A stretch of 13,839 nt of DNA, from the NCBI GenBank assembly GCA_024639445.1, contig JAHEIJ010000029.1:1-13839 (forward strand), written 5' to 3'. Source of the DNA: Gammaproteobacteria bacterium (lineage in GTDB: Bacteria > Pseudomonadota > Gammaproteobacteria > UBA6429 > Thiohalophilaceae). The position numbers and the translations under genes were made by a program. Each line of letters starts with the position of its first letter. Position 1 is the first letter of the stretch. Under the pieces are notes generated by a model, which made no database searches, was not told the origin of the DNA, and worked only from the letters and a program-made list of their open reading frames with translations. Positions 1 to 7,746 of the stretch are shown one piece after another.

Positions 1-1
1 T

Positions 2-1729
2 TTAAGCACATTCCTGGTTACGAAAAAAACTGATCAGGTCATCACAGGGCATAGGACGGGCAAAGAGATATCCCTGACCTTCAGCACAGCCCAACTCTGC
101 AAGAAGATCATACTGTTCCTTGGTTTCTACACCTTCCGCGATTACCCGCAAGTTAAGCGCTTGCGCCATAGCCAGAATTGTTTTGACAATCGTGGTGTCA
201 TCCTGATCCAGAATGATGTCGCGAATGAAGGATCTGTCGATTTTCAGGATATCTATCGGAAACCGTTTCAGGTAGGACAGGGATGAGTAGCCTGTACCAA
301 AGTCATCAATCGCAATGCCGATGCCCATATCACGAATAGCGTTGAGATTTGCGACTGCTTGTTCCGGGTTTTGCATGATACCGCTTTCCGTAATCTCGAT
401 TTCAAGTGCATCTGTCCCCAAATCACCACGGCTAACCAGATCCTGCAACATATCAAGCGTATCCTGATGATATAACTGCCGAGCCGATAAATTTATTGCC
501 AGGCGTTTTAAACTACAGCCCGCATTTCGCATTTTAATACTATCCTCGGCGGCCTGACGTAGGACCCATTCTCCGAGGGAGAGAATAAGGCCGGTTTCCT
601 CCGCCACGGGAATAAATATATCCGGTTCTGTCATGCCATGTTCAGGGTGTACCCAACGAACCAACGCCTCGAGTCCGGTGATACGTCCATCCGGTAAGGT
701 AAACTGAGGCTGATAATAAAGACGTAGATCCGAGGCACGAATAGCGCCTCGCAAATCACTTTCAATCGTAAAACGATTAGCTGTTGCCGTTCGAATATCT
801 TCAGAGAAAAACTGGTGATTATTCCGCCCTTGGTCTTTGGCGTAATACATGGCTGATTCAGCATTTTTGATTAGCACATCAAATTCATCGCCACTCTCCG
901 GGTAAAGGGCAATACCAATGCTTGCACCGAGATACATTTCCCTGTCATCCAGCACAAAAGGTTCATGCAACGCTTTTAACACAAGTTCTGCAGCGGCCCC
1001 TGCCTGCTCAGCACCAGTAATGTCCAACATTAAGATGACGAAGTCATCTCCGCCAAGCCTGGCGAGGGTATCGCGTTCATTTAATATCAGACTTAATCGT
1101 TCCGCTACAGAGCGCAATAGATAGTCGCCACTCATATGACCAAGTGTGTCATTAAGATTCTTGAAGCGATCCAAGTCAAGAAACATGACCGCCAGACCTG
1201 TTTGTTTCTGGCGCGCATATTTCAAGGCCTGCTCCATCCGGTCCCGCAACAACCAGCGATTAGGGAGCCCGGTCAAAATGTCATGATAAGCCTGATGGCG
1301 TAAGGTTTGTTGTGCTTCTCGCAAGGCTCGACGTTCATCGGCATCAGCTAACTCCCGTCGAATGGCTGGAACCAGGCGGGTAAGATTATCCTTCATCAGG
1401 TAATCCTGCGCGCCACTGCGCATGGCCTCGACTGCGACCTCTTCCCCGATAGTGCCGGAGACAATAATGAAAGGCAGATCTTTATTGCGATCTTTAACGA
1501 TTTTCAGCGCCGCCAAACCATTAAACTCCGGCATCTGATAATCAGATAGCACAATATCCCAATCTTTATTTCTTAATACCGCTAACAGGTCATCGCTTTT
1601 CTCAACCCGGACATGTTCAACATTAAATCCCCCTTTGCGAATTGCACGCAGCACCAGTGCTTCATCATCGGGATTGTCCTCGATCATTAACAGACGCAAA
1701 CTGACCTGCTTATCGGTTGATTCAGGCAT
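2..1729 (-). CDS. Response regulator with GGDEF and EAL domains (probable c-di-GMP phosphodiesterase)
   Basis: Cytoplasmic output protein of 575 aa with no membrane segment. Domains: receiver at about 10-130 (acidic pair in EDNPDDEAL, phosphoacceptor Asp63 in LSDYQMP, Ser91, Lys113), GGDEF at about 145-310, EAL at about 325-570. Every EAL catalytic position I know from the family is present: Glu354 of EAL, Asn413, Glu445, Asp475-Asp476 in DDFGTG, Lys496, Glu532 and Gln552. The GGDEF signature reads GGDDF (226-230), with Asp for the metal-binding Glu, and the inhibitory-site position reads NERD instead of RxxD. I infer a phosphodiesterase whose GGDEF is weak or only regulatory. I chose the ATG at 1729 because GAGG lies six bases upstream; the in-frame ATG at 1741 has no visible ribosome site and would add four residues. 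The start overlaps the stop of the upstream receiver gene by 8 bases, so translation is probably coupled. The stop codon lies at the left edge, so the gene is complete. Confidence 0.93.
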   Translation of the reverse strand: MPESTDKQVSLRLLMIEDNPDDEALVLRAIRKGGFNVEHVRVEKSDDLLAVLRNKDWDIVLSDYQMPEFNGLAALKIVKDRNKDLPFIIVSGTIGEEVAVEAMRSGAQDYLMKDNLTRLVPAIRRELADADERRALREAQQTLRHQAYHDILTGLPNRWLLRDRMEQALKYARQKQTGLAVMFLDLDRFKNLNDTLGHMSGDYLLRSVAERLSLILNERDTLARLGGDDFVILMLDITGAEQAGAAAELVLKALHEPFVLDDREMYLGASIGIALYPESGDEFDVLIKNAESAMYYAKDQGRNNHQFFSEDIRTATANRFTIESDLRGAIRASDLRLYYQPQFTLPDGRITGLEALVRWVHPEHGMTEPDIFIPVAEETGLILSLGEWVLRQAAEDSIKMRNAGCSLKRLAINLSARQLYHQDTLDMLQDLVSRGDLGTDALEIEITESGIMQNPEQAVANLNAIRDMGIGIAIDDFGTGYSSLSYLKRFPIDILKIDRSFIRDIILDQDDTTIVKTILAMAQALNLRVIAEGVETKEQYDLLAELGCAEGQGYLFARPMPCDDLISFFRNQECA

Positions 1730-2159
1730 CGGGGACCTCATTCAAGACAAGCCAGTACAATCCAAGTTGGGCTACCGCTTCTGTAAATTTATTAAAATCG
1801 ACCGGTTTGCGGATATAGCTATTGGCACCTAAATCATAGCTGCTAACAATGTCTTGTTCTTCCGAAGAAGATGTCATGATGACAACCGGCAGGCGTCGAG
1901 TACGCTCATCGGACTTAACGCGTTTCAGTACCTCCAGGCCATCAATTTTGGGAAGCTTGAGATCTAACAAGACTACAACAGGTGCATCATGAGGATCGCG
2001 GTCCACATAAGTTCCCTCACAAAAAAGAAAATCAAGGGCTTCGACCCCATCTCGCGCCACTGCGATCTCATTAGCCAGATTGGATTTTTTTAAGGCTCGA
2101 ATAGCGAGCGCTTCGTCGTCAGGATTATCCTCAACCAACAGGATGAGTTTACGTCTCAT
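1722..2159 (-). CDS. Stand-alone response regulator, Rcp1-like single receiver domain
   Basis: A 145-aa protein that is only a CheY-like receiver with no output domain. Visible residues: acidic pocket in VEDNPDDEAL (Asp11), phosphoacceptor Asp66 in LLDLKLP, Thr96 in VIMTSS, Lys118 in IRKPVDF. Length and sequence match the group that includes cyanobacterial Rcp1, the partner of the phytochrome kinase Cph1, in which the receiver is a phosphotransfer or protein-interaction element. The start is well supported: GAGAGG lies five bases before the ATG. It follows the histidine kinase gene after 220 bases and overlaps the receiver-GGDEF-EAL gene by 8 bases, so the pair is likely co-translated. I infer that it receives phosphate from the upstream kinase; whether it passes it on or competes with the second receiver cannot be read from sequence. 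Confidence 0.93.
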   Translation of the reverse strand: MRRKLILLVEDNPDDEALAIRALKKSNLANEIAVARDGVEALDFLFCEGTYVDRDPHDAPVVVLLDLKLPKIDGLEVLKRVKSDERTRRLPVVIMTSSSEEQDIVSSYDLGANSYIRKPVDFNKFTEAVAQLGLYWLVLNEVPDA

Positions 2160-2379
2160 AACAACCTCTCATTGTTCCCGTTGTTACAATTAGTCATTTC
2201 CCTATTTATGCAGTAAAGATAGCAGTTTCTGTAGTAGGTGGTTACGTTGTAACAATTATTCACCGCAATAAATTCCAGCTATTATTCTATACTGACGAAT
2301 AAAAATAGAAATTGGTATTTCATGGAATGCTTATATTGAACAACAGCTATTACCTTTGGCCTAAATTAGTAACCTTACA
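2160..2379 (-). other. 220-bp intergenic region between kinase and receiver genes
   Basis: AT-rich non-coding stretch with no plausible gene. It holds the strong GAGAGG ribosome site of the receiver gene at its left end and two copies of the inverted nonamer TTGTnACAA (annotated separately). I see no convincing -35/-10 pair and no hairpin followed by a T-run, so it remains open whether the receiver genes have their own promoter or are read through from the kinase. Confidence 0.5.
2174..2258. repeat. Pair of related repeats containing TTGTnACAA, upstream of the receiver gene
   Basis: Bases 2174-2192 and 2241-2258 are related copies in the same orientation (16 of 19 positions match with one gap). 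Each contains the inverted nonamer TTGT-n-ACAA, at 2181-2189 and 2247-2255. The right copy also contains GTTAC-gtt-GTAAC. The copies are 67 bases apart, close to a whole number of helical turns, and lie 15 to 100 bases upstream of the receiver start codon. This would suit an operator pair for a dimeric regulator, but no regulator is identified. Confidence 0.35.
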
Positions 2380-4857
2380 TCAAGGCAAGGTAAAACGAAA
2401 ACGTGCTCCCTGATCCGGCGATGCCTCTGCCCAGATACGACCACTATGGCGTTCAATGATCCTCGCAACTGTCGCCAGGCCAATTCCGGTTCCCGGGAAC
2501 TTTTCAGACGAATGCAGGCGTTGAAACGGAATAAAGAGTTTATTGGCATAATCCATATCAAATCCGATGCCATTGTCCTGTATATAAAATACCGTCTCGT
2601 CATCAACTATCTCTGTACCAAATTCAATACTGGCGGATTTCTTTTCACCCGTATATTTCCAGGCGTTACCCAACAGGTTCTCGAGCACAATATGCAGCAG
2701 TGACTGATCTCCTTTCACATTGATTTTAGGCATAATGTTAATTTCAACCTTTCGCTGGGGTTCGTGTTTCTGCAATTCTTCAATCACCTGCCAGCCTAAT
2801 GCTGTAAGATCAACTATCTCATGCTTGATCTCACTACGAGTCACGCGCGATAAATTCAACATGTCATCGATCAGACTTCCCATGCGTTGGGCGGCATTGC
2901 GAACTCGCTCGAGATAATGCTGGCCATCGATATCCAGCACATCATGGTACTCATCCAGCAATGCCTGACTAAAACCATCGATCGCCCTTAATGGTGAACG
3001 CAAATCATGGGATACCGAGTAACTAAATGATTCCAGCTCATGGTTAACTGCTGTTAAGCGGGCTGTACGTTCTGCGACGCGTTGTTCCAGTTCATCCCGG
3101 TATCGCTTCAATTCATTCTCGGTCTTGACCCGTTCAGTAATATCAACAAAGGTTACAACCGTCCCAATAACTTCATCATTGCGTCGTATGGGGTGAGACC
3201 AGTACTCTACCGGGTAACTCGTACCATCGGAGCGCCAGTGCACTTCCGTATCCACATGACTGGATTCCCCGGCCAGGGTGGCTAGACGAACATGACATTC
3301 TTCTTTTGGATAAGGTCGTCCATCAGGATAAGTATGATGCATTAATTCATGCATGTTACGACCAAGCAGTTCATCTTCGTTCTCATAACCCAGCATCCTC
3401 AAACATGCCGCATTAACCAGGGTACAAGTGCCCTCAAGATTCACACCATAAATTGCCTCGGCAGTTGAATCCAGTAATAGCCGCACCTGTGCTTCATGTT
3501 CCTCTTCTGCCTTCTGGGCTTTGCGTTGTTGCTCATTCAGGCGTGCTGTATTGATGACTAGTGTCGCTTCTCTTGCCATACCCTCAATTAACATGCAGTC
3601 GAGATCGGTGTAGTGGTGTTGCTGCTCGCGGGTGATAGTCATCAGGATTCCACTGGTAGTATCACCATGCTTGAGTGGTGTCGCCAATGACGAACGCGCC
3701 TTGAATTTCTTCCTCATGGGTTGACACGTACGAGGATCCGAAGTCATATCATCAATAGCAATGGTCTCACCCACCTTATATACCCAGCTTGCAATAGAGA
3801 CTTCGTCCAGTGCCAGGCGGAAATGCCCGTTGGGATCGTAATCGGCATCCGTTTGAGCTACCCCTATGAGCTCTTCCTTGCTTTCGTCCTTTAGCAGCAA
3901 GAAAACCATATCACCGCCTATGGTGTTCTTACACAACGTGATGATAGAGTTAATTAAGGTGGCGACATCACTGGATTCATCCGCTGAACGTAACAGGCGA
4001 TTATTAAGTGCGAGAATTTCATTATGAATGCGTAATTCAGTCAGCAAATTATGATAACCGGTCGCCAATACCCCTAATTCATCCGTTGACATGGGCGATA
4101 AATCCGCTGCTTTGGCCAAAGTCTCGGTACCATGGCTGTTAATCATGCTTTGCAGGGGGGCTAGTGACTGGCCAAAACTACGAACAAAAATCAAACTCCC
4201 CGCCACCGCCAGCAGCTCCAGGAATAGCCAGACCACAAATGTTTCGTATGAAAAGAAACCGGTGCGAGTCCAGAAATACTGGACTAACATGGTGTCGATT
4301 AACAGCGGTACCAGGGCGCCGATCAGAAAGACCTTGACCTTGATAGTAACGTGGGAACGATCAAAATAGATATCGCGTAAAGAGCGCCCAAACAAATCAA
4401 GAATCAGGAAAAATATCGGCAGGCCAACTATGATGGAGACGATGAGTGCGACCAGATGAATCCTGAACCAATCGACCGGCTGTGCGACATAATCAGTATA
4501 GAATTCAGCACTCAGAATAACCGAGGCGGGTGCCAGTAACAAATAAACCAGGAAAATCGCCCAGTAATACAGGGGGAAAAACCGCATCCGATCCAGCACC
4601 ACTGAAACAAGCTGTGATTCCGGATCACGCAGCCACTCACACACCGGACGGATATACCTGGGAAAATACCAGAGTGCAAACACCAGCCAACCCAGAACAT
4701 AAATCGGTTCCAGCGGCCTTAATAGAATGGTGCCCAATTGTTCAGGGGTGAGAATACGGATATAAACAATAAACAGGAGACCAATAACCGGGGGAATAGT
4801 CCAGGTCAAAAGTATCAGAGTGAAAAATCGGCGTCTGAAGTCAGCAGCCTGCAGCAT
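2380..4857 (-). CDS. Membrane sensor histidine kinase: 6TM-HAMP-GAF-PAS-HisKA-HATPase
   Basis: An 825-aa hybrid-free sensor kinase. Six hydrophobic segments are visible at about 11-35, 51-68, 93-116, 133-157, 174-196 and 203-226, followed by a HAMP-like linker (about 226-278), GAF (about 290-440), PAS (about 455-578), a short coiled coil, HisKA and HATPase_c. The H-box is SVSHDLRSP with phospho-acceptor His617. The N-box is LENLLGNAW (Asn727, Asn731), G1 is DNGIGF (761-766), the F-box is FIPFQRLH (775-782) and G2 is GTGIGLA (789-795), so the catalytic core looks intact. The kinase core resembles that of phytochrome-family kinases, which pair with Rcp1-like receivers, and such a receiver is the next gene. 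No bilin-binding phytochrome domain is present; the signal is unknown. The 6TM-HAMP front end recalls that of some class III adenylate cyclases (from memory, weak). The gene begins 116 bases after tyrS; the ATG has only a poor ribosome site. Confidence 0.93.
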   Translation of the reverse strand: MLQAADFRRRFFTLILLTWTIPPVIGLLFIVYIRILTPEQLGTILLRPLEPIYVLGWLVFALWYFPRYIRPVCEWLRDPESQLVSVVLDRMRFFPLYYWAIFLVYLLLAPASVILSAEFYTDYVAQPVDWFRIHLVALIVSIIVGLPIFFLILDLFGRSLRDIYFDRSHVTIKVKVFLIGALVPLLIDTMLVQYFWTRTGFFSYETFVVWLFLELLAVAGSLIFVRSFGQSLAPLQSMINSHGTETLAKAADLSPMSTDELGVLATGYHNLLTELRIHNEILALNNRLLRSADESSDVATLINSIITLCKNTIGGDMVFLLLKDESKEELIGVAQTDADYDPNGHFRLALDEVSIASWVYKVGETIAIDDMTSDPRTCQPMRKKFKARSSLATPLKHGDTTSGILMTITREQQHHYTDLDCMLIEGMAREATLVINTARLNEQQRKAQKAEEEHEAQVRLLLDSTAEAIYGVNLEGTCTLVNAACLRMLGYENEDELLGRNMHELMHHTYPDGRPYPKEECHVRLATLAGESSHVDTEVHWRSDGTSYPVEYWSHPIRRNDEVIGTVVTFVDITERVKTENELKRYRDELEQRVAERTARLTAVNHELESFSYSVSHDLRSPLRAIDGFSQALLDEYHDVLDIDGQHYLERVRNAAQRMGSLIDDMLNLSRVTRSEIKHEIVDLTALGWQVIEELQKHEPQRKVEINIMPKINVKGDQSLLHIVLENLLGNAWKYTGEKKSASIEFGTEIVDDETVFYIQDNGIGFDMDYANKLFIPFQRLHSSEKFPGTGIGLATVARIIERHSGRIWAEASPDQGARFRFTLP

Positions 4858-4940
4858 CTAGATTACATTTCTTGAAAACCTATGATTCTTTTAACCCCAT
4901 TAGCCTGGCTTGGAAAGGATTTAACTGTCACTTTTTGTTA

Positions 4941-4971
4941 TATATAACCTTAGAGTTCGTATTGATATCAA
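4941..4971 (-). promoter_or_regulatory. Possible promoter for the histidine kinase operon
   Basis: Read on the minus strand, TTGATA (4966-4971) and TATATA (4941-4946) are 19 bases apart, in the 116-bp gap between tyrS and the kinase. The spacing is longer than ideal and the region is simply AT-rich, so this is tentative. No terminator with a T-run follows tyrS, so read-through from tyrS is also possible. Confidence 0.25.
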
Positions 4972-4973
4972 TA

Positions 4974-6173
4974 TCAATTAATTGTAATCCGCGCAAATCG
5001 ACGCTTGCCGACCTGATAGACATGGGTACCGCCTTGGGTGATTTCCCGTTTGGGATCTTCTACTTTTTCACCATCAATTTTCACCGCCCCCTGGCGGATC
5101 ATCCGCAGGGCTTCGGAAGTACTGCTGGTTAGACCGGCATCTCTCAGCACATTGGCAATGGATAGCGTGCCATCAGGCGCAGTTAAGGAGATTTCCGGCA
5201 TATCATCTGGCATGGCACCCTGCTGAAAACGGGCGATGAAATTCTCGCGCGCCTGGTTGGCGGCAGCCGCGTCGTGGAATCGTGCCACAATCTCTTCACC
5301 AAGCAGAAATTTGATATCCCGGGGATTTTTACCATCAACAATTTCCTGCTTGAAGCCTTCGATTTCCGCCATAGGCCGAAAACTCAACAGTTCGAAATAA
5401 CGCCACATCAAATCATCCGAAATGGACATCAACTTGCCAAACATTTCATCCGGAGTTTCACTGATACCTATGTAGTTATTCAATGACTTCGACATCTTCT
5501 GCACCCCATCCAGGCCTTCCAGAATCGGCATGGTTATCACCGTCTGTTGGGGTTGCCCATAATGTTTCTGCAGTTCTCTGCCTACTAATAAATTAAACTT
5601 CTGGTCGGTACCACCGAGTTCAACGTCCGCTTTCATTGCAACGGAATCATAGCCCTGGATAAGGGGATAGAGAAATTCATGGATGGATATCGATTGGCCG
5701 GACTGATAGCGTTTGCTGAAGTCATCACGCTCCAGCATGCGTGCCACCGTGTGCTTGGCAGCCAATGCAATCAACTCGGCGGAGTTCATTTCATTCATCC
5801 AGCTTGAATTGAACATGACCAGGGTTTTTTCCGGATCAAGGATCTTGAAAATCTGTTGCTCATAGGTACGAGCATTTTCAATCACATCGTCTCGTGTCAA
5901 CGGTGGGCGAGTCGCACTTTTACCGGTGGGGTCACCGATCATACCGGTGAAGTCACCAATCAAAAACAGGACTTCATGCCCCAGATCTTGAAACTGACGC
6001 AACTTATTTATAAGTACTGTGTGACCGACATGTAAATCCGGGGCTGTCGGATCAAATCCGGCCTTGATCCGTAATAACCGCCCGGTTTTGAGCTTATCGA
6101 GCAACTCGCTCTCAATCAGGATCTCCTCGGTACCCCTTTTTATGAGATCCAAGGCCTCGGACACAGAACTCAT
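4974..6173 (-). CDS. tyrS: Tyrosyl-tRNA synthetase, KMSKS-type (TyrZ-like)
   Basis: Class I aminoacyl-tRNA synthetase that activates tyrosine with ATP and loads it onto tRNA-Tyr in the cytoplasm. At 399 aa it is close to the length of the Pseudomonas TyrZ form. Visible signatures: HVGH (48-51, the HIGH motif) after the tyrosine-pocket segment KAGFDPTAPDL, the family block QGYDSVAMKADVELGGTDQ around 173-191, and KMSKS (226-230). An S4-type RNA-binding domain occupies about 335-399. KMSKS rather than the KFGKS-like motif of E. coli TyrS, together with the length, places it in the TyrZ subgroup. The start is firm: GGGGAG lies a few bases before the ATG. It is transcribed divergently from the M23 peptidase gene, an arrangement shared with Pseudomonas. 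Confidence 0.98.
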   Translation of the reverse strand: MSSVSEALDLIKRGTEEILIESELLDKLKTGRLLRIKAGFDPTAPDLHVGHTVLINKLRQFQDLGHEVLFLIGDFTGMIGDPTGKSATRPPLTRDDVIENARTYEQQIFKILDPEKTLVMFNSSWMNEMNSAELIALAAKHTVARMLERDDFSKRYQSGQSISIHEFLYPLIQGYDSVAMKADVELGGTDQKFNLLVGRELQKHYGQPQQTVITMPILEGLDGVQKMSKSLNNYIGISETPDEMFGKLMSISDDLMWRYFELLSFRPMAEIEGFKQEIVDGKNPRDIKFLLGEEIVARFHDAAAANQARENFIARFQQGAMPDDMPEISLTAPDGTLSIANVLRDAGLTSSTSEALRMIRQGAVKIDGEKVEDPKREITQGGTHVYQVGKRRFARITIN

Positions 6174-6211
6174 TACTTCTCCCCTGTTAAAAAGGCGCTA
6201 GGGTATCATAA

Positions 6212-6238
6212 ATGCCCAAATTGACGTGGATTGGGCAT
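6212..6238. promoter_or_regulatory. Perfect inverted repeat in the tyrS/M23 divergent region
   Basis: ATGCCCAA (6212-6219) and TTGGGCAT (6231-6238) form a perfect 8-bp inverted repeat around an 11-base centre. It sits just upstream of a TATGAT-like -10 (minus strand, about 6206-6211) for tyrS and before the plus-strand promoter of the peptidase gene. It could be an operator or a hairpin in an upstream leader. No T-run follows on either strand, so it is not a terminator. Confidence 0.4.
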
Positions 6239-6261
6239 CACAGCAAAAATCATGATAGGGT

Positions 6262-6290
6262 TTGACCTTGAGCGATAATCAGGCTATCTT
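6262..6290 (+). promoter_or_regulatory. Sigma70-type promoter of the M23 peptidase-anmK pair
   Basis: TTGACC (6262-6267) and TATCTT (6285-6290) are separated by exactly 17 bases on the plus strand. Transcription would start near 6297, leaving a leader of about 24 bases before the GTG at 6321. Position and spacing fit well; it is a sequence-only prediction. Confidence 0.55.
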
Positions 6291-6320
6291 TTCAGAACAC
6301 ACAAAACTCTAATAATATCC

Positions 6321-7715
6321 GTGGATTACAATTCGTTCTTAACGCGAGACTATAAGTCTCTGATAACACCACCACGTGAGGCGAAAAAGCCGCGCTGGAC
6401 CCGCCTGCATGTGCTGTTGTTGGTCGCGGTCATTCTCGTTGCCGGCACTGTCCTGATACTGGTGTCCGGGGAAGCCGCAGCTTCTAAAAGCGCCGTACGT
6501 ACGGCGTTAAAACCAGATAATTCACATAACAATCAAAGGGTTACCATCCCTCTCAGTTTCCCTGCTTTAGAGAATAACGAGGCTTCAACAACACCCGCCA
6601 TCGATTCAGAACTAACCTGGCTTACCGTCAAGGTGAAAACCGGTGATGCCCTGGCCTCAATTTTCAATCGATATCAACTGAATCCGATGGATCTGCATCA
6701 AATTATGTCCCTCGGCAAAATAACCTCGACATTAAAATCGCTTCACCCTGGCCAGATCTTTCGGTTTCAGCTGGATAAGAGCGGGCAATTACAAGCACTT
6801 GAATACGAAATTAACCGATTAGAGTCTCTGATTGTTTCTCGTCTGCCGGAAGGGGGATTTGAAGCCCGTGCCGTCCAGCACGCCCTCGATAAACGGATTG
6901 GCTATTCCGAAGGCACCATCAACTCATCATTGTTTGAAGCCGGCAAACAGGCCGGAATGACCGACGCTCTGATCATGGAGCTGGTTGGAATTTTCGGATG
7001 GGATATCGACTTCGCACTGGATATTCGCAGTGGCGATCATTTCTCCCTGTTATTTGAAGAACAATATCTGGAAGGCCAGAAAGTCAAGGATGGACCCATC
7101 GTCGCGGCCGAATTCACCAGCCAGGGCCGCACGTATCGCGCCGTACGTTATACCAATGCACAGGGCCGTAGTGACTATTACAGCCCCGACGGCCATTCCA
7201 TGCGTAAAGCGTTTCTTCGGACCCCCGTGGATTTCCGGCGCATCAGTTCTCGCTACGGCAAACGTCGTCATCCCACCCTGAATAAATTGAAAATGCATAA
7301 AGGCGTCGATTACGCGGCAAAGCGTGGTACCCCGATCAAAGCCGCTGGTGATGGCAAAATCAGTTTCCAGGGCCGCAAGGGCGGTTATGGTCGTGTCGTC
7401 ATTATCCAGCATGGTGGCCGTTACAGCACCTTGTATGCCCACATGTACCGCTTCAAGAAGGGCAAGTATGTTGGCAAGCGTGTCAAACAAGGACAAATCA
7501 TCGGCTATGTGGGCAGTTCAGGTCGCGCCACCGGCCCACACCTGCACTACGAATTCCGGGTTAATGGCACACATCGCAATCCGTTAACCGTAAAATTGCC
7601 TGATGCGGCCCCGATCCAACGTGAATACCGGCAAGACTTTGAACTCAAAACCCGTGGCTTGCTGAGTCAACTCGACATGCATACCCGTACACGGGTTGCC
7701 CTGAACAATAATTAA
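6321..7715 (+). CDS. mepM: M23-family peptidoglycan DD-endopeptidase, MepM/YebA-like
   Basis: Envelope zinc peptidase expected to cut peptide cross-links of peptidoglycan in the periplasm. The 464-aa protein has a short basic cytoplasmic tail, one N-terminal membrane anchor (about 29-49), a LysM/OapA-like domain (about 98-152), a linker domain, and an M23 domain (about 305-425). Zinc and catalytic residues are visible: His326 and Asp330 in MHKGVD, His374 in LYAH, and His407/His409 in GPHLHYEF, so it looks active and is not a degenerate LytM factor. The start is GTG with a poor ribosome site; the basic tail ahead of the membrane segment supports it. anmK follows after 31 bases in the same direction, so one enzyme opens the wall and the next recycles wall sugar. 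The symbol is by similarity to E. coli MepM; orthology is inferred. Confidence 0.92.
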   Translation: MDYNSFLTRDYKSLITPPREAKKPRWTRLHVLLLVAVILVAGTVLILVSGEAAASKSAVRTALKPDNSHNNQRVTIPLSFPALENNEASTTPAIDSELTWLTVKVKTGDALASIFNRYQLNPMDLHQIMSLGKITSTLKSLHPGQIFRFQLDKSGQLQALEYEINRLESLIVSRLPEGGFEARAVQHALDKRIGYSEGTINSSLFEAGKQAGMTDALIMELVGIFGWDIDFALDIRSGDHFSLLFEEQYLEGQKVKDGPIVAAEFTSQGRTYRAVRYTNAQGRSDYYSPDGHSMRKAFLRTPVDFRRISSRYGKRRHPTLNKLKMHKGVDYAAKRGTPIKAAGDGKISFQGRKGGYGRVVIIQHGGRYSTLYAHMYRFKKGKYVGKRVKQGQIIGYVGSSGRATGPHLHYEFRVNGTHRNPLTVKLPDAAPIQREYRQDFELKTRGLLSQLDMHTRTRVALNNN

Positions 7716-7746
7716 GTTCACCCCTGCCAAGATCGGGCAAAACCCT

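Noticed and set aside
4962..4979. TTGATATCAATATCAA-type repeats at the tyrS stop as a terminator
   Set aside because: The possible stem is pure A/T-rich with a two-base loop and no T-run, so it would not be a stable hairpin.
7050..7496. Minus-strand open frame of 148 codons inside the M23 peptidase gene
   Set aside because: The plus-strand frame carries the full M23 catalytic motifs; the antisense product resembles nothing known.
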